Below are positions 52,583 through 61,489 of a stretch of 64,000 nt of DNA, piece by piece. The notes under the pieces are model-generated. The model ran no database searches. It had not been told where the DNA came from and saw nothing but the letters and a program-made list of their open reading frames with translations. Every line of letters begins with the position of its first letter. Positions within the stretch are counted from its first letter, which is position 1. Source of the DNA: JAOUGY01 sp963785075 (lineage in GTDB: Bacteria > Actinomycetota > Acidimicrobiia > Spongiisociales > ZC4RG35); NCBI GenBank assembly GCA_963785075.1, contig CAWATW010000008.1, forward strand, positions 62,001 through 126,000, in the 5' to 3' direction. The position numbers and the translations under genes were made by a program.

Positions 52583-52818
52583 AGGGCGTATTCCAGCAGA
52601 TCTCTGCGTGCGAGATGTGCATCGGCCCGCCCGTACGCCGTCTCTCGTCTCCAACCGAGGTGTTCAGCCGACGGGAGAGGGAGGAAGGGCGCTCGACGCC
52701 ACCATCCTGAACGCCTGTGAGACCAGACGATCCGGACCATCTCCGGTGACACGCTCACAGCGGCCAACGCATGAGCGTTGTGCCGATGATCCTCGACCCT
52801 CGACACTCTCGCCACCAC
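52549..52818 (-). CDS. Small uncharacterised protein with a WWRR-PFLPLP motif
   Basis: This 89-residue frame begins with GTG at 52818 (or 52815) directly behind a strong AAAGGAGAGG. It reads S-G-W-W-R-R-A-P-F-L-P-L-P-S-A-E-H-L-G-W-R-R-E-T-A-Y-G near its middle, a pattern I recall from short conserved actinobacterial proteins of unknown function. It overlaps the next gene by 34 bases. It accounts for most of what would otherwise be a 400-base gap. Confidence 0.65.
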   Translation of the reverse strand: MVARVSRVEDHRHNAHALAAVSVSPEMVRIVWSHRRSGWWRRAPFLPLPSAEHLGWRRETAYGRADAHLARRDLLEYALWRRNQRRARP

Positions 52819-52987
52819 GTCACCTCTCCTTTGCTGCTCGGCGGGAGCGGCGGTCACCGACGCGCTCGATCGCACCGACGACCCGTTCCCCCGCGAACTC
52901 GATCGTGCTCCCTGGTGTACAGAGGTTACTCGGGAGTTGTTTTCACACCAGAGGTAGAGTTCCCGCTGAGCAAACCAGGAGACGTGC

Positions 52988-53962
52988 GTGCAACACATCG
53001 ACGATGACAGGATCGCCTGGTTCGCCGATCGATTCGAGGCCATCGCCTCGAACATCGAGAAGGTGATCCAGGGAAAGCGGCCCGTCATCGATCAGGTGCT
53101 CATGTGCCTCGTCGCCGAAGGCCACGTGCTAGTGGAAGACGTCCCCGGTGTCGGGAAGACCGCCCTTGCCAAATCCTTGGCGCGCTCCATCGATTGCACG
53201 TTCAATCGGATCCAGTTCACCCCCGACCTCCTGCCGTCCGATGTGACCGGAGTCTCGGTGTGGGACCGTCATTCCACCGAATTCTTGTTCAAGCCCGGCG
53301 CCATCTTCGCCAACGTGGTGGTCGGCGACGAGATCAATCGTGCGAGCCCCAAGACGCAGGCCGCCCTCCTGGAGGCGATGGAGGAGCGGCAGGTGACCGT
53401 CGACTCCGTCACACGTGAGCTGCCTGGGCCGTTCATGGTGGTCGCCACCCAGAACCCGCTCGAGCACGAAGGGACCTATCCGCTCCCCGAGGCTCAGCTC
53501 GACCGCTTCATGATGAGGGTCAGGGTGGGGTACCCGGACCGGGCGAAGGAACTCGAGATGCTCGAAACACATGCCTATCGCTCCACCTATCACGACCTCA
53601 CCCCGGTCGTCCATGCCGACGACGTCATCCAGATGGTCGAGATCGCCAGGGGGGTCCATGTGGAGCCGGCCGTCAAGGGATACATCATCGACGTGGTCGG
53701 AGCCACCCGTGGGCACGGCGAGGTACTGCTGGGTGCGTCGCCGCGATCGGCATTGTTCCTCCAGCGCGCCGCCCGGGCGCGCGCTGCAGTCGACAGTCGC
53801 GACTACGTCACGCCCGACGACGTGAAGTCCATTGCCCTTCCCATCCTCGAACACCGCATGGCACTTCGCCCGGAAGCCAACATGCGCGGGCTGCGGATCA
53901 GGGAGGTCATCGACTCGGTGCTGAAGAGCCTGCGGGTTCCTTCGGCCACCCGGCTGGCTTGA
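52988..53962 (+). CDS. MoxR-type AAA+ ATPase
   Basis: The 324-residue protein has the MoxR core: V-E-D-V-P-G-V-G-K-T-A Walker A near 50-60, F-K-P-G-A-I-F-A-N, Walker B D-E-I-N-R-A-S-P-K-T-Q, E-E-R-Q-V-T and T-Q-N-P-L-E-H-E-G-T-Y-P-L-P-E-A-Q-L-D-R-F. MoxR ATPases act as chaperones for VWA/DUF58 partners. GTG start after AGGAGACG. It leads a three-gene operon with DUF58 and transglutaminase genes. Confidence 0.92.
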   Translation: MQHIDDDRIAWFADRFEAIASNIEKVIQGKRPVIDQVLMCLVAEGHVLVEDVPGVGKTALAKSLARSIDCTFNRIQFTPDLLPSDVTGVSVWDRHSTEFLFKPGAIFANVVVGDEINRASPKTQAALLEAMEERQVTVDSVTRELPGPFMVVATQNPLEHEGTYPLPEAQLDRFMMRVRVGYPDRAKELEMLETHAYRSTYHDLTPVVHADDVIQMVEIARGVHVEPAVKGYIIDVVGATRGHGEVLLGASPRSALFLQRAARARAAVDSRDYVTPDDVKSIALPILEHRMALRPEANMRGLRIREVIDSVLKSLRVPSATRLA

Positions 53963-53966
53963 AGCC

Positions 53967-55145
53967 GTGTTGACCGACCGGGGGTGGGCGGTCTTGGGAG
54001 CAGGGGCGGCACTGATCGCATTGTGGGTCATGCTCGGTGAGATCGAGCTACTGGCAGCCGGCACCGTGCTTGTGACGGCGACGGTGCTGGCAGCGTTGTT
54101 CGTGGCACTGTCAGGGCCGAAGGTCCATCTGGTTCGGAGGCTCACACCGCCACTGGTTCACGAGGGCGACCGCGTCACGGTCGACGCCGCCGTGTCGAAC
54201 CTGGCCGAGCGGCCGATCTGGAATGCTTCCCTCATCGACGACGTCGAGCACCTCGGCCGGGCCGAATTCCACGTCGGGTCGCTGGCGGCAGGCTCGACGG
54301 CCGACGCCGCCTACCAGATCATCTGCCGTCCCAGAGGGGTGTACCGCGTAGGTCCGGCCTCTGTGGAGGTGGCCGACCCGTTCCGATTGGCATCGACCAA
54401 GTTCTCGGACGATCGAGTCGATCGGCTGATCGTGTATCCCGAGGTGGAGGATCTGACAGGTTTCCCCGGTACCAGGGGGCGGGACCCATCGATGCAGGCC
54501 AGCCGACCCGAGTTCAGCCACCGCGGCGGGGAGGACTTCTTCACCCTGCGGGAATACCGGCATGGCGACGATCTTCGCCATGTCCACTGGCCTTCGTCGG
54601 CCCGTCGAGACGAGCTCATGATCAAACAGCTCGAAACACCGTGGCAATCCAGAGCGTTGGTGGTACTGGATCTCCGGGACGAGGTATATCAGAACGATGC
54701 CTGCTTCGAGAAGGCGGTGAGGGGCTCAGCCTCGATGGTGCGCCATCTGGCGACCTCGGGTTTTGATGCCGATCTGTGGGCGGGTGGGAACGACACGGTT
54801 CGCGTCTCGGACTACGCGTCCGCCATGGAGGCACTGGCCCGGGTGCAGGTCCAGCCCAACCTGGACCTCCGAGCGGTGGCGGGACGGTTGGCGAAGGTGG
54901 GCCGCGGGGGTGCACTGGTGCTGATCTCCGGTGTCCCAGACGCGCTGCTGCTCGAAGTCCACCGTCTGTTCAGTCGAGAGTTCGCCACAACCGTCGTGAT
55001 GTCGGCAGCGGAGACGTCGTCATCGAACGAAGCGGCTTTTCACCGTGTCGGGGCGATGACGGTACGCGTGGCACCTGGTGAGTCGTGGGCGGAAGCGTGG
55101 TCGAAAGCAATGGACAGGTCATGGGCCTCACGTTCAGCCGGCTGA
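53967..55145 (+). CDS. DUF58 (VWA-like) membrane protein
   Basis: The 392-residue protein has two N-terminal membrane segments (about 8-48), a beta-rich middle part and the DUF58 signature F-F-T-L-R-E-Y-R-H-G-D-D-L-R-H-V-H-W-P-S-S-A-R, followed by a VWA-like domain with V-V-L-D-L-R-D. It starts five bases after moxR and is the expected partner of the MoxR ATPase. Confidence 0.9.
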   Translation: MLTDRGWAVLGAGAALIALWVMLGEIELLAAGTVLVTATVLAALFVALSGPKVHLVRRLTPPLVHEGDRVTVDAAVSNLAERPIWNASLIDDVEHLGRAEFHVGSLAAGSTADAAYQIICRPRGVYRVGPASVEVADPFRLASTKFSDDRVDRLIVYPEVEDLTGFPGTRGRDPSMQASRPEFSHRGGEDFFTLREYRHGDDLRHVHWPSSARRDELMIKQLETPWQSRALVVLDLRDEVYQNDACFEKAVRGSASMVRHLATSGFDADLWAGGNDTVRVSDYASAMEALARVQVQPNLDLRAVAGRLAKVGRGGALVLISGVPDALLLEVHRLFSREFATTVVMSAAETSSSNEAAFHRVGAMTVRVAPGESWAEAWSKAMDRSWASRSAG

Positions 55146-57436
55146 TCGGCATAGCAGCCATCCTCCTGGCGCTGGCCCGTCTCGGCCGGCTCCTCGAGCC
55201 CACCGTCAGCGGCCCACCCTGGCCTGTCGTGTTGATCGCCGCCACACTCCTCGGAGCGGGCGTCACGGCGCTCACCCGAGGGGCACGCGCCTCGGCCCCG
55301 CTTGCGGTTGCGGCGCACCTACTGGTGCTCGGTCTGTTGGTGGCCCGTGTCCTCGCCCCCGAACAACTACTCGCCGGCGTGCTTCCCGGTCCTTCCGCCT
55401 GGGCGGAGGCTCGACTCCAGCTCGGGATCGCCGGTGAGCTCATACGCTTTGGAGCGGCGCCGGTGATCCCGGTCCCGGGCCTCACTGCCGTGCTGGCCGT
55501 GGGGTTCTGGGCCTTCGGATATTTCGTCGCCGGGTCGCGACCGCTGCTTCACTCCGTTCCACCGCTCATCGGATACCTCCAGTTCGCCACGCTGGATCGT
55601 CGACCACCCGGCTCGATGTGGATCCTCGGTTTTGTGGTCATCGCGACGCTCGCCCTCACGAGCATGGCTGTCGTTTCGACAGAGTCCATCGGCCGCCTCT
55701 ACACGAGGGGGGGTCGTGTGTTGCCGCGTCGATCGGGAGCGCTCCTCGGCACCGCCCTCGTGCTGGCAGGGACGCTCGGCATGGGCGCAGCTTCTGCTCT
55801 CGCCCCCTACATCCCAGAATCGGGCCTCATGGATTGGCGGACCCAGTCAGGCGTCGGCTCCGGGCTGTACGGGAGCGGCTCCTTCAACGCCTTCGTGGGA
55901 CTTCAGCAGTCGTTGGTCCGGCTCAGTGACGAGCCGATGTTCTTCGCCAGGGTCTCACGCACGGCGCCCGAGAACTCGCAGCTGTATTGGAGGCTCCTGA
56001 CCCTCGACGTGTTCGACGGCGAATTCTGGCGTCCGAGCGACCAGACCTTTGCCAAGGGCGGTGAGCCTCGCTGGGAACGAACTGATTGGGCGTATCGAGG
56101 CGACACTACGCGGGTCGCCGCCAACGTGCTCATCGCCGGTCTCAGTGACCAATGGTTGCCGACGATCTACTCCCCCGTGGAGTTGAGCTCCGACGACGAG
56201 CTCCTCGAAGAGAGTTTCCGGGTTCGAGAAGACGGCTCGATCGCGGTCGACCTCCGGGTGCTCGATGGGTGGACGTACCAAATCGACGCCGACGTACCGG
56301 TGCGCGATCTCGCCAGTCTTGCGACCAGCGATGGCCAACTGAGTCCGATCTTCCAGGAGGCCGTCGATGCCGGGGTTCTCGATCTCTCTCCTGCCGCCGA
56401 GTCGGGGCGGAACACCACACGACCGGAATCGCTGGCGGCGTACACCTCCCTCCCGAACAACACCGGTCGCGAGGTTCGGGACCTTGCGAGGGAGGTGACC
56501 GCAGGCGCGTCGACCGCGTTCGAACGTGGAGTCCTCCTCGAATCGTTCTTCCGCGATTCCAGGGAGTTCACCTACTCCACCGAGGTCGACACCGGGCACA
56601 CCAGCCTCGATCTCGAGGAATGGTTGCTCGACGACCAGAGCCGGAACTTCCGAACCGGGTATTGCGAACAGTTCGCCACTGCGATGGGCGTGATGAGCAG
56701 GGCATTGAACATACCGACCAGGGTGGTGCTCGGCTTCACCCCGGGCACGGTCGAGAAGCAGTCGGACGGGACCGACGTCATCGTGGTTCGCGAGCGGAAC
56801 GCCCACGCCTGGGTCGAGTTGTGGATGGATGGTCAGGGTTGGGTTCGATTCGATCCGACGCCGAGGAGTGACGGCGTCAACCCGTCGCTTTCGGCCCAGG
56901 AGGTCCCGTTCGACGCGCGCCAATTCATTCCCGCACCGGGAGACTCCGAAGGGAGCGCCACACCAGACGGTGCAGCCGGCGTCCCGGACCGCCTCGACGA
57001 GGGCGAGGAACCACTCCCGTCGGACGGCAGCGGGACACAAGGCGGAGCGGGCAACGCCTGGCTCGCGATCCTCGTCGGCGCGATCGTTCTGGCCGCCATC
57101 GCCGCCCTGGTGCCGATGTTCAAGATGATGCGACGCCGACGCCGCATCATCAAGATCTCGGACGGACAGGTGGCGGTCGCCTGGCGAGAGATCGTCGACA
57201 GGCTCTCGGACCTCGGCGCAGAACCGGACCCCACCTACACACCCATGGAGATCGCCCGAAGGGAGTCGCCAGACCTCGTTCCGCTGGCACGGTTGTATTC
57301 GGCTGCGGCCTACGGCGGACGTACGGGTGCCGATTGTCTCGGCGAGTTCAACCGGGCGGAAGCAGCGCTCCGCCGGCGCTACGAAGGCCGAAGATGGCGA
57401 ACGAGCTACATGCGGCTCGACTCGCTGAGGCCCTGA
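55121..57436 (+). CDS. Membrane-bound transglutaminase-like protein (TgpA type)
   Basis: The 771-residue protein has six or so N-terminal membrane segments, an extracytoplasmic domain with a transglutaminase-like fold, another membrane segment (about 645-668) and a cytoplasmic DUF4129-type tail. The catalytic triad is visible: Cys515 in G-Y-C-E-Q-F, His562 in N-A-H-A-W-V-E and Asp578 in R-F-D-P-T-P. ATG at 55121 overlaps the DUF58 gene by 25 bases. Such MoxR-DUF58-transglutaminase sets are widespread; the substrate is unknown. Confidence 0.9.
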   Translation: MGLTFSRLIGIAAILLALARLGRLLEPTVSGPPWPVVLIAATLLGAGVTALTRGARASAPLAVAAHLLVLGLLVARVLAPEQLLAGVLPGPSAWAEARLQLGIAGELIRFGAAPVIPVPGLTAVLAVGFWAFGYFVAGSRPLLHSVPPLIGYLQFATLDRRPPGSMWILGFVVIATLALTSMAVVSTESIGRLYTRGGRVLPRRSGALLGTALVLAGTLGMGAASALAPYIPESGLMDWRTQSGVGSGLYGSGSFNAFVGLQQSLVRLSDEPMFFARVSRTAPENSQLYWRLLTLDVFDGEFWRPSDQTFAKGGEPRWERTDWAYRGDTTRVAANVLIAGLSDQWLPTIYSPVELSSDDELLEESFRVREDGSIAVDLRVLDGWTYQIDADVPVRDLASLATSDGQLSPIFQEAVDAGVLDLSPAAESGRNTTRPESLAAYTSLPNNTGREVRDLAREVTAGASTAFERGVLLESFFRDSREFTYSTEVDTGHTSLDLEEWLLDDQSRNFRTGYCEQFATAMGVMSRALNIPTRVVLGFTPGTVEKQSDGTDVIVVRERNAHAWVELWMDGQGWVRFDPTPRSDGVNPSLSAQEVPFDARQFIPAPGDSEGSATPDGAAGVPDRLDEGEEPLPSDGSGTQGGAGNAWLAILVGAIVLAAIAALVPMFKMMRRRRRIIKISDGQVAVAWREIVDRLSDLGAEPDPTYTPMEIARRESPDLVPLARLYSAAAYGGRTGADCLGEFNRAEAALRRRYEGRRWRTSYMRLDSLRP

Positions 57437-57985
57437 TCAGCCTTCGGCCGCCAACTCTTCGTTGACGTCGTCTTCGACGCGGCGAAGCATCTCGAGGAAT
57501 GCGCCACGATCGAGTTCGAAGCGGGTCACGTCGTCCTCGACCGAACGCGTGATCTCGTCGATCGCCACGAAGAACGCCAACTGGCCGTGGCGAAGCGCAT
57601 CGAGGAGCTCGCCGTCGTTCTGGGCCACGCTGAAGATGGAGGACCCGTCGGTGACCAGCTTCACCTCCGAGAGGTGATCATCCATGGCTCCGTTGCGTCG
57701 GAGGTAATCCCAAGCACGACGGACGCGCTGGAGAGACATCCCGTTGTCGAGCAAACTCTTGACGACACGCAGGGCCACGAGGTCTCGGAAGCTGTAGACC
57801 CTTCGAATCCCGGGGCGCCCTCCTGTGTTCTGGATCGCCGGATTCACCAATCCGACCCGGTCCCAGTACCGCAGCTGATGATGGGTACAACCGGTGAGCT
57901 TCGATGCCTGCTGTGCCGTGAAACCGTCCTGCAACGCCAGCCCTCTCTTGGCCCGATTCGGCCACATCGAAGAGACCGAATACAA
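57437..57985 (-). CDS. MerR-family transcriptional regulator
   Basis: The protein (182 residues from TTG at 57985, or 176 from ATG at 57967) has a MerR winged helix (F-T-A-Q-Q-A-S-K-L-T-G-C-T-H-H-Q-L-R-Y-W-D-R-V-G-L-V-N-P) with R-R-V-Y-S-F-R-D-L-V-A-L-R-V-V-K as the wing region. A C-terminal domain without obvious metal-binding cysteines follows. Ligand and targets are unknown. Its stop abuts the stop of the transglutaminase gene. Confidence 0.88.
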   Translation of the reverse strand: MYSVSSMWPNRAKRGLALQDGFTAQQASKLTGCTHHQLRYWDRVGLVNPAIQNTGGRPGIRRVYSFRDLVALRVVKSLLDNGMSLQRVRRAWDYLRRNGAMDDHLSEVKLVTDGSSIFSVAQNDGELLDALRHGQLAFFVAIDEITRSVEDDVTRFELDRGAFLEMLRRVEDDVNEELAAEG

Positions 57986-58059
57986 CTTTGTTCTCTCTCA
58001 GCCGGGTATGCGGAACCCGGCACCCTCCCTGCGGGCGGCCACTCTAGCGGGCCGGTTCG

Positions 58060-58395
58060 TCAGCTCCGCCGGAACCTGCGGAACATTCTCTGACGATTTG
58101 CCGCGTCAGCCGGTTCGGGTTCGCGATCGGCTCCGGACCGAGCCAGGATTCCGTGCACGAGCGCCGTCGCCGAGGTCACCAGAATCGCAAAACCGGTGAA
58201 CGCGATCACGGTGTTGACGGTGAAGAACAGCAAGATGATTGCGATGCCGGCGACCGTGCCGATCGCCGGGAGCCGAATGCCGTAGCGAGTGGTGCGGTCG
58301 ATGTTGCGGACGGCGTGAGCCAGGTCAGGATCCTCTTCGTAGAACTGACGCTCGATCTCGTCCAGGATCTGCTGCTCATGATCGTCCAACGGCAT
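58060..58395 (-). CDS. DUF3040 membrane protein
   Basis: The 111-residue protein begins M-P-L-D-D-H-E-Q-Q-I-L-D-E-I-E-R-Q-F-Y-E-E-D-P, the usual opening of actinobacterial DUF3040 proteins, and has two membrane segments (about 45-85). Function is unknown. ATG at 58395 follows GAGGTGAG; a TTG directly before it is also in frame. In actinobacteria such genes often lie near the DNA polymerase IV or division genes, as here. Confidence 0.88.
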   Translation of the reverse strand: MPLDDHEQQILDEIERQFYEEDPDLAHAVRNIDRTTRYGIRLPAIGTVAGIAIILLFFTVNTVIAFTGFAILVTSATALVHGILARSGADREPEPADAANRQRMFRRFRRS

Positions 58396-58461
58396 CAACT
58401 CACCTCGTCGACGGACCCTCGAGTCCAGGGCTGATCGGACCAGTATACGGCCAACGAGACG

Positions 58462-59661
58462 TCATTGGTCGGCCTCATCGGATTTCTCATCGCTCCTTCG
58501 ATTCACGAATCTGATCGCACCCGGCTCGACACTGTCGGAACCGAAGCGATCACGAACGGCGTCCATGACCTCGTCGAGCGATCGACGCCGGTCGTCTCCC
58601 TCCACCGTCAATTGGAGTGGCTCCGATGCGGACGCCAGCCCGGAGACGCCCACGCCCGAAAGCCTAACCGGGCGTCCACGGTCGATCACGGCCGATGCGA
58701 GACGGGCTGCCACCTCGAAGATCACGGCGCCGGTGTCCGTGGGCTCGGTCAGTGTCTCGCTCCGCGTCAGCGTGGTGAAGTCGTCGTACCGGATCTTGAT
58801 CCAGACGGTGCGACCACGCAGCCCAGATCGTCGAAGGCGTCGTCCCACTCGTTCTGCCGGCGTTCGCAGCGAAGCCACCACCGAGACGAGGCCGCGCAGA
58901 TCGGTTTCGTAGGTCTCCTCCGCCGACACCGACTTCACCGTCGAATCGGGCTCGACCGGCCGAGGATCCTCCCCGCGGGCCAGGCGAGACAGGTGTGCTG
59001 CGAGCGACGGTCCGAGCTCACGTTCCAAGGTGCTCTCACCGATCGAGACGAGATCACCGATCGTCGCCACACCCAGGCGGGCGAGGGTGGCACCGGTGGC
59101 AGCTCCAACGCCCCACATCCTCCCCACGGGAAGTGCCGACAGATACGTGCCCTGGCGCTCGCTCGTGACCACGAGCAGCCCGTCGGGCTTGGCGTCCTGA
59201 GAGGCGAGCTTGGCCACGAACTTCGATGCCGCCACTCCCACGGATGCCGGTAGGCCGAGCTCGTGTCGTACAACCGATCGGATCTCCTCGCCGACGCTCG
59301 CCGGTGACGGCTGGTGGAGGCGCAGTCCGGAAACGTCGAGAAACGCTTCGTCGATCGACAGGCCCTCGACCAGTGGCGTGAACCTCCGGAAGACACCGAA
59401 CACCTGTTCCGACACGAGCGAGTATTGCGCGTGATCGGGAGGGACGATCGTCAGGTCGTGACAACGACGACGTGCCTCCGACATGGGCATCGCCGAACGT
59501 ACGCCGAACTGCCGAGCTTCGTAGCTGGCGGCAGCGACCACGCTCCGCGCCCCGGCGCCCCCGACGACAACCGGACGTCCCACCAGTCGGGGATTGCGGA
59601 GCCGCTCCACCTCGACGAAGAAGGCATCCATGTCGACATGGAGGATCGGTTCGGAGAACAC
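58462..59661 (-). CDS. dinB: DNA polymerase IV (Y family)
   Basis: The 399-residue translesion polymerase has I-L-H-V-D-M-D-A-F-F-V-E-V-E at the N-terminus, Y-E-A-R-Q-F-G-V-R-S-A-M-P, the catalytic S-I-D-E-A-F-L-D-V-S and K-F-V-A-K-L-A-S near the thumb, then the little-finger domain. The C-terminus lacks a clear beta-clamp-binding peptide, which is unusual, since many DinB proteins end with one. It is a single gene 66 bases from DUF3040. Confidence 0.93.
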   Translation of the reverse strand: MFSEPILHVDMDAFFVEVERLRNPRLVGRPVVVGGAGARSVVAAASYEARQFGVRSAMPMSEARRRCHDLTIVPPDHAQYSLVSEQVFGVFRRFTPLVEGLSIDEAFLDVSGLRLHQPSPASVGEEIRSVVRHELGLPASVGVAASKFVAKLASQDAKPDGLLVVTSERQGTYLSALPVGRMWGVGAATGATLARLGVATIGDLVSIGESTLERELGPSLAAHLSRLARGEDPRPVEPDSTVKSVSAEETYETDLRGLVSVVASLRTPAERVGRRLRRSGLRGRTVWIKIRYDDFTTLTRSETLTEPTDTGAVIFEVAARLASAVIDRGRPVRLSGVGVSGLASASEPLQLTVEGDDRRRSLDEVMDAVRDRFGSDSVEPGAIRFVNRRSDEKSDEADQ

Positions 59662-59712
59662 CGCCTCAAAATAGCGCCGCCGATCCCAACCTGGTGAAGG
59701 CTGGACGGCGGA

Positions 59713-60174
59713 TCAGCCGCAACGTTGGGTCTGTGCAGACGCAGTAGCCGATCGCCTCGCCACTTTCCACACCACCGCACCGTGGAGACTCGAACTCGTG
59801 CTGAACACGCCTACACCGAGCGCGGTTCGCCCAGGTCGGCCGTCGACGAGGTGGGGATGGTGGAACTCGACGACGGGAACCGCTTCGCCCACGATCGGCC
59901 CACCGGTCACGGCGTTGCGCGTGCCGTGGGGCAGTGTGAAGTCGAAGTCCTCACGGTTCTCATATCCGAACCTCGCCGTCGGGGTGCCGTCGCCATTGTC
60001 GACGACGCATTCGACGGTCGGCGACACGTTCGGCTTGGCGTTGTCCTTCAACACCGCGTGGTCGTACGAAGGGACGACGGGTGGCGATGTGGTCGCGGAC
60101 CGCCGCTTGGGATGCGACCGAGTCCGGCACAAGCGCCGTATGAGAACGCCGCGACACAGAGCACTCACACCCAT
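59713..60174 (-). CDS. Probable extracellular-type beta domain protein, start uncertain
   Basis: The frame contains a segment of about 95 residues of the form V-E-C-V-V-D-N-G-D-G-T-P-T-A-R-F-G-Y-E-N followed by F-T-L-P-H-G-T-R-N-A-V-T and ending V-V-W-K-V-A-R-R-S-A-T-A-S. I recall this as a small beta domain in secreted actinobacterial proteins. The 50 residues before it are Arg-rich with no signal peptide, so either the start is wrong or the gene is decayed or frameshifted. ATG at 60174 is one choice; the frame is open to 60279. Confidence 0.5.
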   Translation of the reverse strand: MGVSALCRGVLIRRLCRTRSHPKRRSATTSPPVVPSYDHAVLKDNAKPNVSPTVECVVDNGDGTPTARFGYENREDFDFTLPHGTRNAVTGGPIVGEAVPVVEFHHPHLVDGRPGRTALGVGVFSTSSSLHGAVVWKVARRSATASAQTQRCG

Positions 60175-60277
60175 TCCTGATCGAAGCACTTGGGATTTCC
60201 ACCTCGGATCTGAACTGTGGGCGCCGGCCCTGCGGTCCGCCTTCGGCGTCGGCGAGGAGACCACTACCGTGGCCTTC

Positions 60278-60877
60278 ATGGCGGCGCTCGTTCATCTGGT
60301 TCGACACGGCGAGGTACACAACCCCGACGAGGTCGTGTATGCATCATTACCGGGCTTCGGGCTGTCCGAGCGGGGACGCGCCCAGGCTGCGCAAGCGGCG
60401 AGGCATCTCGGCTCACAGCCTGTCGTGGCGGTGTGGTCGTCACCCCTTCAGCGTGCTCTCGAGACGGCCGGCATCATCGCCCGCCGGTTCGGTGTACCCG
60501 TCAGAACCGACGCGGACCTGACCGAGTGGGGGCTGGCCGACCATTGGGCAGGCACCAAGTGGGCCGATCTCGACGATGCGTACCCCGGTGAGCTGAACAC
60601 CTACCTCGAGCGACCCGACCAGATCACCTTTGGGCCCGAGTCGCTCGCATCTCTGGCACGTCGCATGCGGTCCACGATCGAGCGTCTCGCCGCACGCCAT
60701 GCTGACGGCGACATCGTCATCGTCAGCCATCAGGATCCCGTGCAGGCGGCACGCCTGGCGTTCGCAGGCAAGGATCTCGGCAACCTGAACATCGACAAGC
60801 CCGATCACTGTTCGATCATCACACTCCGCCCGGCCCAACGCTGGGCAGACCTCGGCATGTGGACACCCGACAGCTGA
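60278..60877 (+). CDS. Histidine phosphatase family protein
   Basis: The 199-residue protein has the phosphoglycerate-mutase-like motif V-H-L-V-R-H-G-E-V-H-N at the N-terminus, G-L-S-E-R-G-R-A-Q-A, S-S-P-L-Q-R-A-L-E-T and the second catalytic His in I-V-I-V-S-H-Q-D-P-V. Its substrate is not visible; members range from sugar-phosphate to signalling-molecule phosphatases. ATG at 60278 is the simplest start, with an in-frame GTG three codons before. A NUDIX gene follows after 43 bases. Confidence 0.88.
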   Translation: MAALVHLVRHGEVHNPDEVVYASLPGFGLSERGRAQAAQAARHLGSQPVVAVWSSPLQRALETAGIIARRFGVPVRTDADLTEWGLADHWAGTKWADLDDAYPGELNTYLERPDQITFGPESLASLARRMRSTIERLAARHADGDIVIVSHQDPVQAARLAFAGKDLGNLNIDKPDHCSIITLRPAQRWADLGMWTPDS

Positions 60878-60920
60878 GCGGCGCAGTGCCGCATCGGCAC
60901 CACATGCCAAACTGCGCTCC

Positions 60921-61433
60921 GTGGAAGACGCCCGATTCTGGCCAGGTGAATATCGGTTCTGTCCCATGTGCCGGGGGGAGCTGGCGCCGATCGAGCGAGC
61001 CGGACGGTGGCGAATGTCGTGCCCCGAATGCGGATGGGTCCACTTCCGGGATCCTGCCGTCGGTGCGGCAGTCCTCGTCCGAGATGAGCGAGCGCGCGTG
61101 TTGCTCGTCGAGAGAGGACCGGGTTCCACCCAGCCGGGCAAGTGGTGCGTGCCCGCCGGCTACGTGGACTACGGCGAGGAGATCCGTGATGCGGCGGCAC
61201 GTGAGCTGAAAGAGGAGACGGGCCTGGTGGCAGAGATCGGTGCCGTGGTGCAGGTGATGTCGAACTTCCACGACCCCGCCAAGCTCTCCATCGGGGTCTG
61301 GTTCCTCGGCACCGTCACCGGAGGAACGCTGCAGGCGGGCGACGACGCCATCGACGCACGTTGGTTCGCACTGGACACGCTGCCCGATCTCGCCTTCGAC
61401 ACGGACCGTGTGCTCCTGTCGAACATCTCCTGA
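60921..61433 (+). CDS. NUDIX hydrolase with N-terminal zinc ribbon
   Basis: The 170-residue protein has a zinc ribbon (Cys14, Cys17, Cys34, Cys37) followed by a NUDIX domain with the box G-Y-V-D-Y-G-E-E...A-A-R-E-L-K-E-E-T-G-L. The layout resembles NudC-like or ADP-ribose-type NUDIX enzymes without the extra N-terminal NudC domain. It hydrolyses a nucleoside diphosphate derivative that cannot be specified. GTG start. Confidence 0.9.
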   Translation: MEDARFWPGEYRFCPMCRGELAPIERAGRWRMSCPECGWVHFRDPAVGAAVLVRDERARVLLVERGPGSTQPGKWCVPAGYVDYGEEIRDAAARELKEETGLVAEIGAVVQVMSNFHDPAKLSIGVWFLGTVTGGTLQAGDDAIDARWFALDTLPDLAFDTDRVLLSNIS

Positions 61434-61489
61434 CTCGATTGACCCTGGTTTGCATAGCCGGGTCAGGGCATCGACACTTCTCGCCGAGC

